From: Aldrovandia affinis
Taxonomy: Eukaryota > Chordata > Actinopteri > Notacanthiformes > Halosauridae
Length of the DNA: 64,000 bases
Direction: 5' to 3'
NCBI GenBank assembly: GCA_029706075.1
Contig: JAINUG010000394.1
Span: 372,001-436,000, forward strand
In this document: positions 26,501-38,300 of the stretch, one piece after another
How the letters are laid out: every line of letters starts with the position of its first letter
Numbering within the stretch: position 1 is the first letter of the stretch
Position numbers and translations under genes: made by a program
Notes under the pieces: generated by a model
Told to the model about the DNA's origin: nothing
Seen by the model: only the letters and a program-made list of their open reading frames with translations
Databases searched by the model: none

Positions 26501-29500
26501 CCCTAGCCTTCACCCTTGTTTTCCTTTACCCCCTCTCTTACCCCAGCCACTGGCACAAATAAACCTCTCTGGTCCCTGATCTCCACTGAACCACTGACAC
26601 AGGGTCAGGTGGCCAAGGTTTTGGTAGAAACCACCGATGTGCACCCCACCTATGCACTAATCAGAGATCAGTGCCTCTGGGGGGAGAAAGGGGAAGGGCA
26701 AAAGGGTTGAGGATGACAATTCAACTTTGAGTGTCCTTTTCACAAGACCTTCTCTGCAACATCTCCATAGATGTCATGGTTTGAGTGCCTGTTTAGCCCT
26801 GTGTGGGCGTACTCCGTTTCTATCCTCGTGAGTACGTTCCTGCTCATCTCCATACCTAATCAGCGGATTGTTTTCAGGTGTTCACTGCCTACTTCAGTTC
26901 GCTGCTTTCACTACTCCGTGCTTCAGTGTCATTTCATTTGGCGTTGAAGCCGGTACGGTATCAGTCTTAGAAAAAGCATTTAGGAAAAAGCATTTAGGAA
27001 AAAGAATTTCACTTTAGCTTTCTCGCCACTTCTACGGAAGTCTAGCTTTTCTTATTTTGTTTGGTCTGTGTTTCGGGGTTACTTACCGACAGACCCAGGG
27101 CACTTATTTTCGCTGTTCGTTTTCCTAAGCTGCGTCTTAGGCGTCTGGGTTCTATTCCAGCTTCGTTTTCTTTTTGCTTGTGTTGCTACTCAAGTTATTT
27201 TATTTCCTGTTTCCTCTGCGTGTGGTGTTGGGCTACATGTCAGAGACTTCTGTTTGGTTTTACTATCGTTCGGTTCCGTTCACGGACCGCTTTTGTTTCG
27301 CCCTTTATAGGGGTAGTTATTATTTCGTATTATGCTGGGAGTTTTTGTTTTATTTTCTGTAGCGATTCTCGCGGGTTAACGCCCCTTGCTCCCTATTGTG
27401 TTTTAGTTACATGAACAATCAGGAGTGTTCCTGATCCTTATTCCCCATTGGTTGCATTTGGGCCTCACCCCTACAAGCCCTCACAGTACACTGAAGCCAA
27501 CATGCAGGCACCAGCGACCACCTAGGTTTTAGACCAGGTATTGGCTACACAGCTTAACATCTCATACGGAGGGCATTCACGCCCTCCAGATTCCACAACA
27601 GGCTGTTTTAGAGCAACAGGGGGAAATGGTTGCTCAGTTGCGTAGCCAGGGTGACAGCCTGCGCGAATTAGCAGACAATCTCCGTCGTATGACGTTAGGT
27701 GCACAACCACCAGTCCTTATGAATCCTCCTCCTCAACTTGATCCCCTCACCATTAAAGAGCCCAAGCTCCAATTCAGGTATGATGGGGAGTCTGGAAAGT
27801 GTAGGGGGTTCCTCTCCCAATGTTTAATTTTTTTAAAGCACAGCCCTCACGCTTTTCAACACATGATTCCCGGGTGGCATTTATTCTATTAACTGGGACT
27901 GCTCTCGCTTGGGCCGACCCCCTGATTAGGTCTAATTCCCCCCTGATGAATAATGCAGATAGACTAATGAAGGAGATGGCATTGGTGTTTGACCACGATA
28001 TCTCCGGTCAGGAGGCAGCCATGAGGCTAACCCGTCTTCGCCAGGGTACTGATACAGTGGCCGGGTTTTCAATAACATTTCGATCACTGGCAGGTGAGAC
28101 AGGGTGGCCAGAGGGTCCTTTGTCCACACTGTTCCTCAACACACGACCCGTGACAAAAGCTGTCGCTACTGTAAGCGCTGGGGGCACAGTAGGGACAACT
28201 GCCCGAGATTGTCGGGAAACCGCACCTCTCGCTAGTTGGACAGAAGCCACTAGCAAGACCTACTAACACAGGCTTCCGAACACTCTTACCCGTCCGTTTA
28301 TTGTGGGGCCAGCACTCCATTACAGTGGACGCATTTCTTGACTCTGGAGCTGTAGAGTGTTTCGCGGATGCTCAGTGGGCTAGGGAAATGAGTTTACCCG
28401 TTCATTCATTATCCCGTTCCCGTTTAATTACGGGTCTCGATGGTCGTCCATTAGGTACAGGGGTGGTTAAAGAGACCACTGGTCAAATAGATATGCGGGT
28501 GTCTCACCATGGGCACTGGGAACGCATTAGGTTCTTTTTAGTAGACTCCCCTGCCTTCCCTCTCGTTTTAGGCCATTCATGGTTAGTCCGACAGACGCCG
28601 CAGGTTAATTGGGGTAATAGTCATAACACCATTCTGCGGTGGGGTCCCTAGTGTTCTTCACATTGTCGATTGACGTCACCACCCTTTACAGGTAGTAGGG
28701 GGTGTATCACAGAGACCGAATCTGACAGCGATGAGGGTGAGGAGGAATACCCTACGGGTTCAGGAGGATCATGGAGAGGACAGGAGAGTTTGGCCTGGGA
28801 CTTTGGTGACGAGTTCTCCATAAGTGCAGCTGCGGGTTTAGTAGGGGCACCCGATTTCCCCTTACCCACTAACGTGCCGGCCAAATACGCTGACTTAGCC
28901 GAAGTTTTCAACAAGCAGCGGGCCATTACCTTGCCGCCCCATCGTTCCTATGATTGTGCGATCGACCTGTACCCGGGCACTATCCCACCAAGGGGTTCAC
29001 TCTACTCCCTATCGGCCCCCGAGAGCACCGCCACGAAGGAGTATGTTGAGGAGGCATTGGCTAACGGGCTCATTAGGCCCTCAACTTCTCCGGCTGGTGC
29101 AGGTTTTTTCTTTGTCCAGAAGAAGGATGGGGGATTAAGGCCACGCATTGATTATAGAGGTCTTAATACTATCACTGTTAAAAACCGCTACCCTCTTCCT
29201 CTAATGAACTCTGCATTTGAACGTCTCCAGGGAGCCAAGGTGTTTTCCAAACTCGACCTTCGTAACGCCTATAATTTAGTACGTATGCATGCGTAAGGGA
29301 GATGAATGGAAAACAGCCTTTAACCCCCTGAGGTCGGCTGGATCGGCGCCGATCCAAGCAGCAATACAAGTATATTACTATTTCTAACTTCGCGATATTT
29401 TATCATACACACGCGGCAAAAACATTGACAGAAACCTTAGAATCGCGACTTTCCGATTTGAGCACTGGCAAATCAAATGGGATTTTTAAAATTAGCTTAA

Positions 29501-32500
29501 TTAGACCAAAAGTAAACCTTGCTTTTACTCTGTTTTTACCTTTTAGTAACGTCCCCCTTCTATTGACATGTTAACGAGGTGCTAATTTCGGGGAGGCCAT
29601 GTGTGAAAACGCCGGCATAAACAACACAAACTGAAGAGGACAGTCTATGCTGATATTTATTTTATTTCGCTTTGTTTTCAAATACTCGTGAAAATATATA
29701 TAAATTCCGCGTCTTGTGACTACATATTCCGCATGTCGCAATGTAACAAATTGCAATAGGCACAGAAAATACTTTTCAAACAGCCTAAAATGTTATAAAA
29801 TATATCGTATGTGTGTTTACGCTTGCAATCTGCCAGCAACAGTATATTCACGAGTATATTTTCAAATACTCGTGAAAATATATGAATTCCGCGCCTTGTG
29901 ACTACATATTCCGCATGTCGCAATGTAACAAATTGCAATAGGCACACAAAATACTTTTCAAACAGCGTAAAATGTTATAAAATATATCGTATGTCTGTGT
30001 TTACGCTTGCAATCTGCCAGCAACAGTCTATGCTATTGATTTTATTTCGCTTGTTTTTTTATTTTTTTACATCTTGTCTGTGTTTACGCTTGCAATCTGC
30101 CAGCAACAGTCTATGCTGATATTAATTTTATTTCGCTTGTTTTCAAATACTCGTGAAAATATAGCCTATGAATATCGCGTGTTGTGACGCCAAACATTCC
30201 GCGTGTTGCAACGTAACAAAGAGCCAAAATGAATATTCAGGTATTTAGCATTTAGCCCTCCCACAGCCTGAAATAAATGTGACCAGTTCTGATAAAAACA
30301 GGTTTTTAGCTATTTAGATCTCAGATGTGCTAAACTATTTTCACACCCTTACATAACCAAGACCTTGGTGAACAAACGCACATTGGCAAAACAATTCGTC
30401 ACTATAGTTTAGTGTGTGCTTTCACATCTTTTGTGACAGCAGAAAAATTTACTATTTTTAACTTGTGTGTTTGTAGATCTATTTACAAGCTGCATATGAT
30501 ACTGACCAAACTATTGATGGCATACAAATGTAGCTGTGATTGTCCTTCAAATAAAAATATCAAACACTTTGGAGTAAGTGTGTGTTAAATTGATGAAATT
30601 GAGATAAATATCAGACCATGCCAAAATCTAAAAACATTAAAAGCTTAGCACGGACCTCAGGGGGTTAATACTCATAGTGGGCACTATGAGTACTTAGTGA
30701 TGCCATTTGGGCTCACTAATGCCCCCTCGGTGTTTCAGGCATTCGTCAATGACGTGCTCAGAGAGATGTTAGAGAGATTTGTCTTCGTCTATTTAGATGA
30801 TATTCAGATTTTTTCTAACAGCTTGACTGCGCACGTTACACACGTTCGGCAGGTTTTAAAGGCTCTGCTCAGAGCGCAATTGTTCGTTAAGGCAGAGAAG
30901 TGCGTTTTTCATGCTCCCTTAGTTTCGTTTTTAGGGTTCATTGTGGCTGAGGGGAAGGTCCAAATGGACCCAGAAAAGGTCTCGGCGGTTATGCGCTGGC
31001 CCACCCCATGGTCCATTAAGGACATTCAGCGTTTTTTAGGGTTCGCAAACTTTTATCGGCGATTTATTCGCAATTTTAGTGCGCTTGCAGCCCCCATCAC
31101 TGCATTGACCAAAAAAGCTGCATCCTCGCGGTTCCAGTGGAATCCGCGAGCGGAGGCAGCATTTGCAGAACTTAAGAGACGGTTCAGCTCCGAGCCCATC
31201 TTGGTTACTCCCAACCCGTCCCTCCCATTTGTGGTAGAGGTTGATGCTTCTGAGGTGGGGGTAGGGGTTATTTTGTCTCAACACGCACCCCAGGATCAGA
31301 AGCTCCATCCGTGTGCCTATTTCTCTCGGGCCCTGACACCGGCAGAGAGGAATTATGATATAGGAGACCGGGAGCTCCTAGCGGTTAAATTAGCGTTAGA
31401 AGAATGGCGTCATTGGTTGGAGGGGGCCGAACACCCTTTCACCATCTGGACGGATCATAAGAATCTCCAGTACGTCCAGACGGCTAAAAGGCGCAATTCG
31501 CGGCAGGCCCGTTGGGCACTGTTCTTCACCCGTTTTAAATTTTGAATTAACATACCGCCCTGGGTCGAAGAACGTTAAGCCTGATGCCCTCTCTCGGGTT
31601 TTCGACCGTTCCGACGACGATCGCCCACCGGAACCCATCATTCCTGCAGGCCGGATCATGGCCCCAGTCATGTGGCAGATCGAGGGTGTTGTGCGTAAGG
31701 CCCAAAGATTGGAGCCGGATCCAGGGGGTGGTTCTCCTGGCCGTCTTTTTGTTTTCCGGCTAGAGTCAGATCACAGGTCCTCCAGTGGGGACATGCTTCG
31801 CGTCTCACGGGTCATCCAGGGGTCCATAGGACTAAAGACTTTGTGGCGAGGCGCTTTTGGTGGCCTGGGATAGAAAGCGATGTTCGGGAATTTGTTGCCG
31901 CTTGCCCAGTTTGTGCTCGGAGTAAGGGTTCCCACATTCCACCTTCGGGACTCTTACGTCCTCTCCCCATTCCCAGTCGGCCATGGAGTCACATTGCCTT
32001 GGACTTCATCACCGGGCTGCCACTTTCAGAAGGCAATATGGCCATTTTTGTGGTCGTTGACCGCTTTTCTAAGGCAGGCCATTTTATCCCCCTGCCTAAA
32101 CTGCCCTCGGCGCCGGAGACAGCACGGCTTATCATAAACCACGGTCATCAGCCTCCACTCTTCCCTGACCTAGAGGAGAATGTTAGTGTTCCTTCTGCGG
32201 GCCGGTTTATTCAGCGGTGTCGGTCTACTTGGAAGCGAGTCCGGTCGGCATTACTACCTCAACCCAGAAGAGACTGGCTGACAGGCACCGTCGGGCCACG
32301 CCATCCTACCGGGTAGGACAGCGGGTATGGCTGTCCACTCGGGATCTGCCTTTGCGAGTCGAATCTCGAAAACTGGCACCCCGCTACGTTGGTCCGTTTA
32401 AGATCACCCGCAAAATTAACCCCGTCACGGTGCGGTTGCAATTACCGCCATCTATGAGAATTCACCCTACCTTCCACATCTCCCGTATCAAGCCAGTTCT

Positions 32501-35280
32501 CATTAGCGCTTTGGCTCCCGCTGATGCCCCTCCGTCCCCCCCTCGGTTCGTCGGTGGGGGACCGGTGTATACGGTTCGCCAGATTCTGGCTGAAAGATGG
32601 GTGGGTAGGGGTAGACAGTTTCTCATCGATTGGGAGGGCTATGGGCCTGAGGAGCACTTGTGGGTTCCCGCTAGGAACATTTGCGATCCTGAATTGACCC
32701 GGGACTTTCACAGGCATGAGGCAGAAAGAGCGTCTGGGGCCGCTCCTTAGTGGGGGGGTCCTGTCATGGTTTGAGTGCCTGTTTAGCCCTGTGTGGGCGT
32801 ACTCCGTTTCTATCCTCGTGAGTACGTTCCTGCTCATCTCCATACCTAATCAGCGGATTGTTTTCAGGTGTTCACTGCCTACTTCAGTTCGCTGCTTTCA
32901 CTACTCCGTGCTTCAGTGTCATTTCTTTTGGCGTTGAAGCCGGTACGGTATCAGTCTTAGAAAAAGCATTTAGGAAAAAGCATTTAGGAAAAAGCATTTA
33001 GGAAAAAGCATTTCACTTTAGCTTTCTCGCCACTTCGCCCTAAGCTTTTCTTATTTTGTTTGGTCTGTGTTTCGGGGTTACTTACTGACTTATTTTCGCT
33101 GTTCGTTTTCCTAAGCTGCGTCTTAGGCGTCTGGGTTTTATTCCAGCTTCGTTTTCTTTTTGCTTGTGTTGCTACTCAAGTTATTTTATTTCCTGTTTCC
33201 TCTGCGTGTGGTGTTGGGCTACATGTCAGAGACTTCTGTTTGGTTTTACTATCGTTCGGTTCCGTTCACGGACCGCTTTTGTTTCGCCCTTTATAGGGGT
33301 AGTTATTATTTTGTATTACGCTGGGAGTTTTTTTTAAATTTTCTGTAGCGATTCGCGCGGGTTAACGCCCCTTGCTCCCTATTGTGTTTTAGTTACATGA
33401 ACAATCAGGGGTGTTCCTGATCCTTATTCTCCATTGGTCGCATTTGGGCCTCACCCCTACAAGCCCTCACAATAGATTCCACATTTATTCTTCTCAGTGA
33501 CATTCACACACACAGTCAGCCACAAAAAGGATAAGGTATTGCCAAAAATAGACAACAAAGGGGAGAAAAAAAGTACAGAAGCCAAAACAGCATCTAATGC
33601 CTCCATTGTGCTTAGCCTTGTCTTTGGAGATATTTCTTCTCTTTTATTATTATAGGAACAATGCTATCCAACCGCTCCCCTTCTTACCACCAGTGCTCTC
33701 ATTTTAGGTGTCTTGCTGTAAATCCTGCTTGTCTAGGCAGACCCCTAGCTTTCTCACTTCAGGGAATGCACACCTACATAACTGTGGTTTGGGTCCGTTA
33801 TTGTGATTGAATATTACCAGATGCAGGATGAACACTTTGCTTCATAGGAGAAAAGGAAGGGCTTTTCTCGGTATTGAAATAGCATGGAAAATCAGCAGGG
33901 AATGTGAATACTGCTGAACGTCCTACCTACCCGGTACTTGCTATTAATGAGTCAAACCTGTCCTTTATTCTATCCACACTTGGTCTGGGTACTGCATGCG
34001 CACTAACTTAACCCCAATCTTAAAATGAACTGTTTTGTCATTCATTATGTTCTTAGCAGGCATCTGCAGGCAAGTGTGACAAGGTCCTTGCCTGAACTAC
34101 ACTATAATTAGAGCAGAAAATGCACATGCATATTTACAGTACATATACACTTATCGGTCCTGGTAAAGTTATCCCTTTGTGTATTTTTACACCATGATAT
34201 TTTGAAATTGGCCTGTAGTACCGAATGACTAATAGCCGTTTATGCGCGGTCAGGATTCAGATATAGAAAGATACAGCAGGTGGTGATTTATTCAAAAACT
34301 ATCAGCTGAAAGATGCAGTAATGAAACATAAATTCTGTTGATGCACTATATTTCTGTGATCACATTGTAAAAGTCATGTAGTGTACATGTAACCTAGCAA
34401 AATTGGATTTACATATTTGGATTTAAATGAAGCCAGGCAGAAGATCAAAACCACAATTTAATTTAGAGAATGCCAATGTGAAAAAAGGGGACATTAAGTG
34501 ATGGTAAGTGACATTACTGCTAATCCTGTGCATTCAGACTTAGACCTGCCCATGGCAAAAGAAACAAAAAAGCTAAATTTAGATTCTTTGCTCATACTAC
34601 ATGACCCAAATAAATGGTCTCTTTCTTTTATCTGAAATGCCCATTCTGACTGCAAAAGGGAAAGATGGCAACCTGTGAGAAGCAAAGCGATCTCCAGTGG
34701 CAGTGCTGACATCTTTACCTCAGTACACCTTAGGGGTTGGGAAACAAGCAGCACGGGGCTTTTCTGTGGGGTGCTCTTACCTCCCTACATTGATGCCTGT
34801 TAATAACACATATCTAATCTGTCGCTTGTTGACACAAGTCAGCAGCTACGCCACATGTGAGGGGGCCGCTGGTTCTCTACATGACAGCGGGATCTGGAAA
34901 CAAGGATTGCCGGGGGCCTGAGTCTTTGATGATAATCGCCCCACTCTCTCACCTCTGGGAGTAATCCCTCTGTTGCACTTCTGTGGTACTGCTCCACAGA
35001 CAGTGTGCAGAGTAGCGCATGTTTGTTTGTGTGTGTGCGCGCGTGTGTGTGTATCTGTGTGCCTGTGTGTGTTTGTGTATACTGTATATCTGTGTGCCCG
35101 CACATGTGTACGTGTGAGTCTGTGTGCATGTCTGTATCTGTGTGCCTGCATTTGTGTGTGCGCTTGCACGTGTGTGTCTGTGTGTGTATGTATCTGTGTT
35201 TCTGCACATGTGTATGTGTAAGTCAATGTGTCTGTGTCACACACATATGTTTGTGTGTGAGTCTGTGCCTGTGAATGTGT

Positions 35281-35312
<32 letters not shown>

Positions 35313-38300
35313 CTGTGTCTGCATATGGGTGGGAGAGATGGAGAAAGAGACACAGAGATAGAACCTGATTATGTCTGGGACAGCAGTGGACAACCTCTCT
35401 TGGTGCAGGTTCAAGAGTAGAGATGCTACCCTGTTCCCTGGGACTAAACCATTTAATCACAACTGTAAGGGCTCGCTTCCTCAGTCTCCATATTATTCAC
35501 TGACATTTGATCACCTATTATACTGGTGTATTTTCCCATGATAAATGTGTAAAATCTATTTGTTGCCTTATCCTGCATTTACTCTTTCATATCTGTTTTC
35601 CTTTTTCATCCATCCCTCAGTTGTAACACCTCTGTGTCCCTACCCTGCATGTACACAAGTCTCCTGGCCTCTCTGGCCTTAATTGCCTGCAGCTTCCAAA
35701 TCCAAAGGCGAGACTGGCCCTTCAAACAAGACGATCCACCTCCAATGAACTGTCCTGCCAGTCAATACAGTCCCACTGTGTGACCGATATTCAGTTACTG
35801 ATTAATCGCTTGTCATTGTGCAATTAATCAGTAAGTGTAACTGTGCATTGTTGTTCTTCTTTTAGGAAGGGTTAATGTGCTTCTCCGCCAGTGGAATGCT
35901 TCCTGTTTCATTTTTTCCCCCTCTTTCAGGCCTGCTTTTGTCTACTTGTGTGCATCTCTTGGTATTCATGTATTCCAGTAGACTTGCATGACTATCTGTA
36001 AGTGTTCTGTTTTATTTATTTATGCATTTATTTATTTCACATACATACTGCACATGCTCTCTTCACAATGGCGTGCATAGAGGAGTCTGCCCCCTTTCGA
36101 TGGCTTTGCCCTGTTTTCACGTGTTCTCAAGAGTAGCCTGTATGTGACTGGAATGTGGATAGGCCAGCGGGGACACCCTCACTCTCACGGATCATTAGCC
36201 AATGGTGTGACTTCAGTCATATGTCAGGGATCACTATCTCAAGGCTGATTTATATATCCCCATGAACCTCGTCTCTGCTGTTGATTGAGATTAACGCAAA
36301 GCAACCAAAGGAAATGCTCTCTCTGATTAAAGCCGCAGTCATTATGATAACTTCCTGTGATTAAGTACTGCATGGGGATCATGGCTTCTTTCGCATGCCT
36401 GAGATGTTTGATGGAAAGTGGAATGCTATTTTGACCTTTTCTTTTTTCTTTTATTTACTGTACTAAATTGCTTTCCCATTTCTTCTGGTTTTGTTTTGTT
36501 TTATTCTGAAAGGGAGGGTTTGGCCTTGGATCCTTGAATCCTTGAGAAAGAGGAGAGATGGAGAGAGGAAGAAAGTGAAAAAGAGAGAGAGAGAGAGAGA
36601 GAGACAGAGATAGTTAAAAGGAGACATTTCTTGTTACCCACCAGAGAGAGACAAACTCCTGTATGCAGAGACAGAGAGAGATGCACACTTGTTTTATATG
36701 TCCTTATATTGGGTCAACCTGGATCCCTGGCACATTGGTGATATTTAAGACACATCAGCACTTTTGGGAATGATGACTGAGGCCAGGCACTTATGCTGAG
36801 TCCAGGCATTGATAATGCTGACACTACTGCTCAAGTCTCTCAGCAATAACCTGCTTAAGTGGACACTGTGACCAGCTCCACAAACCACATCACTGCCAGG
36901 AACTTGCTGCAGTTCATTTTAGATGTCACTATTTTGATTGATGAGGGTAATGACTCACAATAGCTTTGACCAATGATATTAGTGCCATGTGACTTTGAGT
37001 AAGAAAATGCACGTCACTGTATTGTGTGTTTGTGTGTGTATGTTTGTAATGTGTGTATTTTAAGTGTTTGAGTTGTATCATGTGCATTCTCTTCCACTGC
37101 AGTAGTAGATGAAAGTGTGAGGGAATCTCCATACATTGGGGCGGCTGGGTTTCTTTGTGTCACATACAGGTAACTGCCAAAATAAAGGCAACACTTTGGT
37201 AAGCTGGGAGAGAGGCACTGAAATGGCCCTGGCCTGGGCTAGGAGAGCCCCAACCGGGCGGGGGAAAGGGGAGGGCTGGGCCTATCCGCCAGTACCGGCA
37301 CCAGTACAGGCACCCTGACCACCTGACTGCACCCATATAAGGACCCCTCATTTACTCAAGTGTTGCCTGTATTTTGTCAGTTACCTGTACATCTAATGAT
37401 CACCTCTGTTGCATGCATCACACCATCACCTCTGTCACACACACTGTCACTTCTGTTACATAAATAATTACACGGTCACTTCTGTCACACACATCACACC
37501 ATCACCTCTGTAACACACCATTACATCATCACTTCTGTTACATATGATCACACCATCATTTCTGTCACACATCGCCACACCATCACTATTGTCACACACA
37601 CATGGTCACACTTTTGTCCCAGATCATCCAGATATGTCACTCAGATTTTATGTGCATAGCATGTCCTGCAATTTTTGTTGTTATTAATAGTCATGTGGAA
37701 AGTGTTTAAGGGGGTTTATTCATAGAAAATGTTTGATCTAACCTGTAGTGTGAAGAATTCCTGCAATATCCCAGAGGGTAAATGGCCCTTCTTTCAGCAG
37801 TGATGGAGCTTAGATGATCAGACAGAAAGATCAGACCGGAAAGAATATGCATGCATTATTTTATCTGTGTGTGGGTAATTTGTTCTGAAATTGTGCATGT
37901 GAATTACCATCAAGAAACTCAAAACTCAGGGACAGAAAAAAGGGGGTTGCGTTTTATCTAACCAGAAATTGGGAAGCCATGGTGATGCTTATCGAAAGGC
38001 TGGAGACATTTTTTATCATAACAAGAACATTGTATCTCTGTATTTCAAACTAAATAAAATATTGGAGATACTTTGTTATCACTTAAGTTATCATGGAAAG
38101 AATATATAGTTTTTATGTAATTAATCTGTAATGGATCAATTTCACATGGCTTCTGCATATCCTTTATTTTTCAGTTTGTGTACTGTATACACAAGGCATC
38201 GGCAACAAAGAATGGAGAGAGGTGAGTAATGAATTGCACAATTTATTCTAGTAAATTCCACAATTAGTCCCCTGACATGTGCAACAGACACATCTAGTGC

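Larger units (their letters stand above)
26772..33471 (+). mobile_element. Ty3/gypsy LTR retrotransposon (chromovirus), broken, with nested insertion
   Basis: Two LTRs of 714 and 710 bases flank an internal region in the order Gag, protease, reverse transcriptase, RNase H, integrase, chromodomain. The whole is flanked by the 5-base target duplication ATAGA (26767-26771 and 33472-33476). A G-rich polypurine tract (GTGGGGGGG) sits just before the right LTR. No clear tRNA primer-binding site follows the left LTR. The C-terminal chromodomain places it among chromoviruses. It is inactive: Gag and Pol carry frame breaks, most of the integrase catalytic core is missing, and a 1.34-kb DNA transposon interrupts the reverse transcriptase. 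Confidence 0.93.
24054..38174 (+). other. Copine intron 2 (14.1 kb)
   Basis: The intron runs from GTAAGA to TTTTTCAG. It contains a minus-strand LTR relic, a full gypsy element with a nested DNA transposon, TG- and GA-rich tracts, a small MITE and a minisatellite, all listed. In 24054-25318, 26100-26766, 33477-35019, 35330-36500, 36690-37164 and 37620-38174 I see no gene or clear repeat. Confidence 0.8.

Noticed and set aside
28648-28926. Minus-strand 92-codon frame overlapping the gypsy Pol
   Set aside because: It is a shadow frame of the reverse-transcriptase region in the opposite strand.
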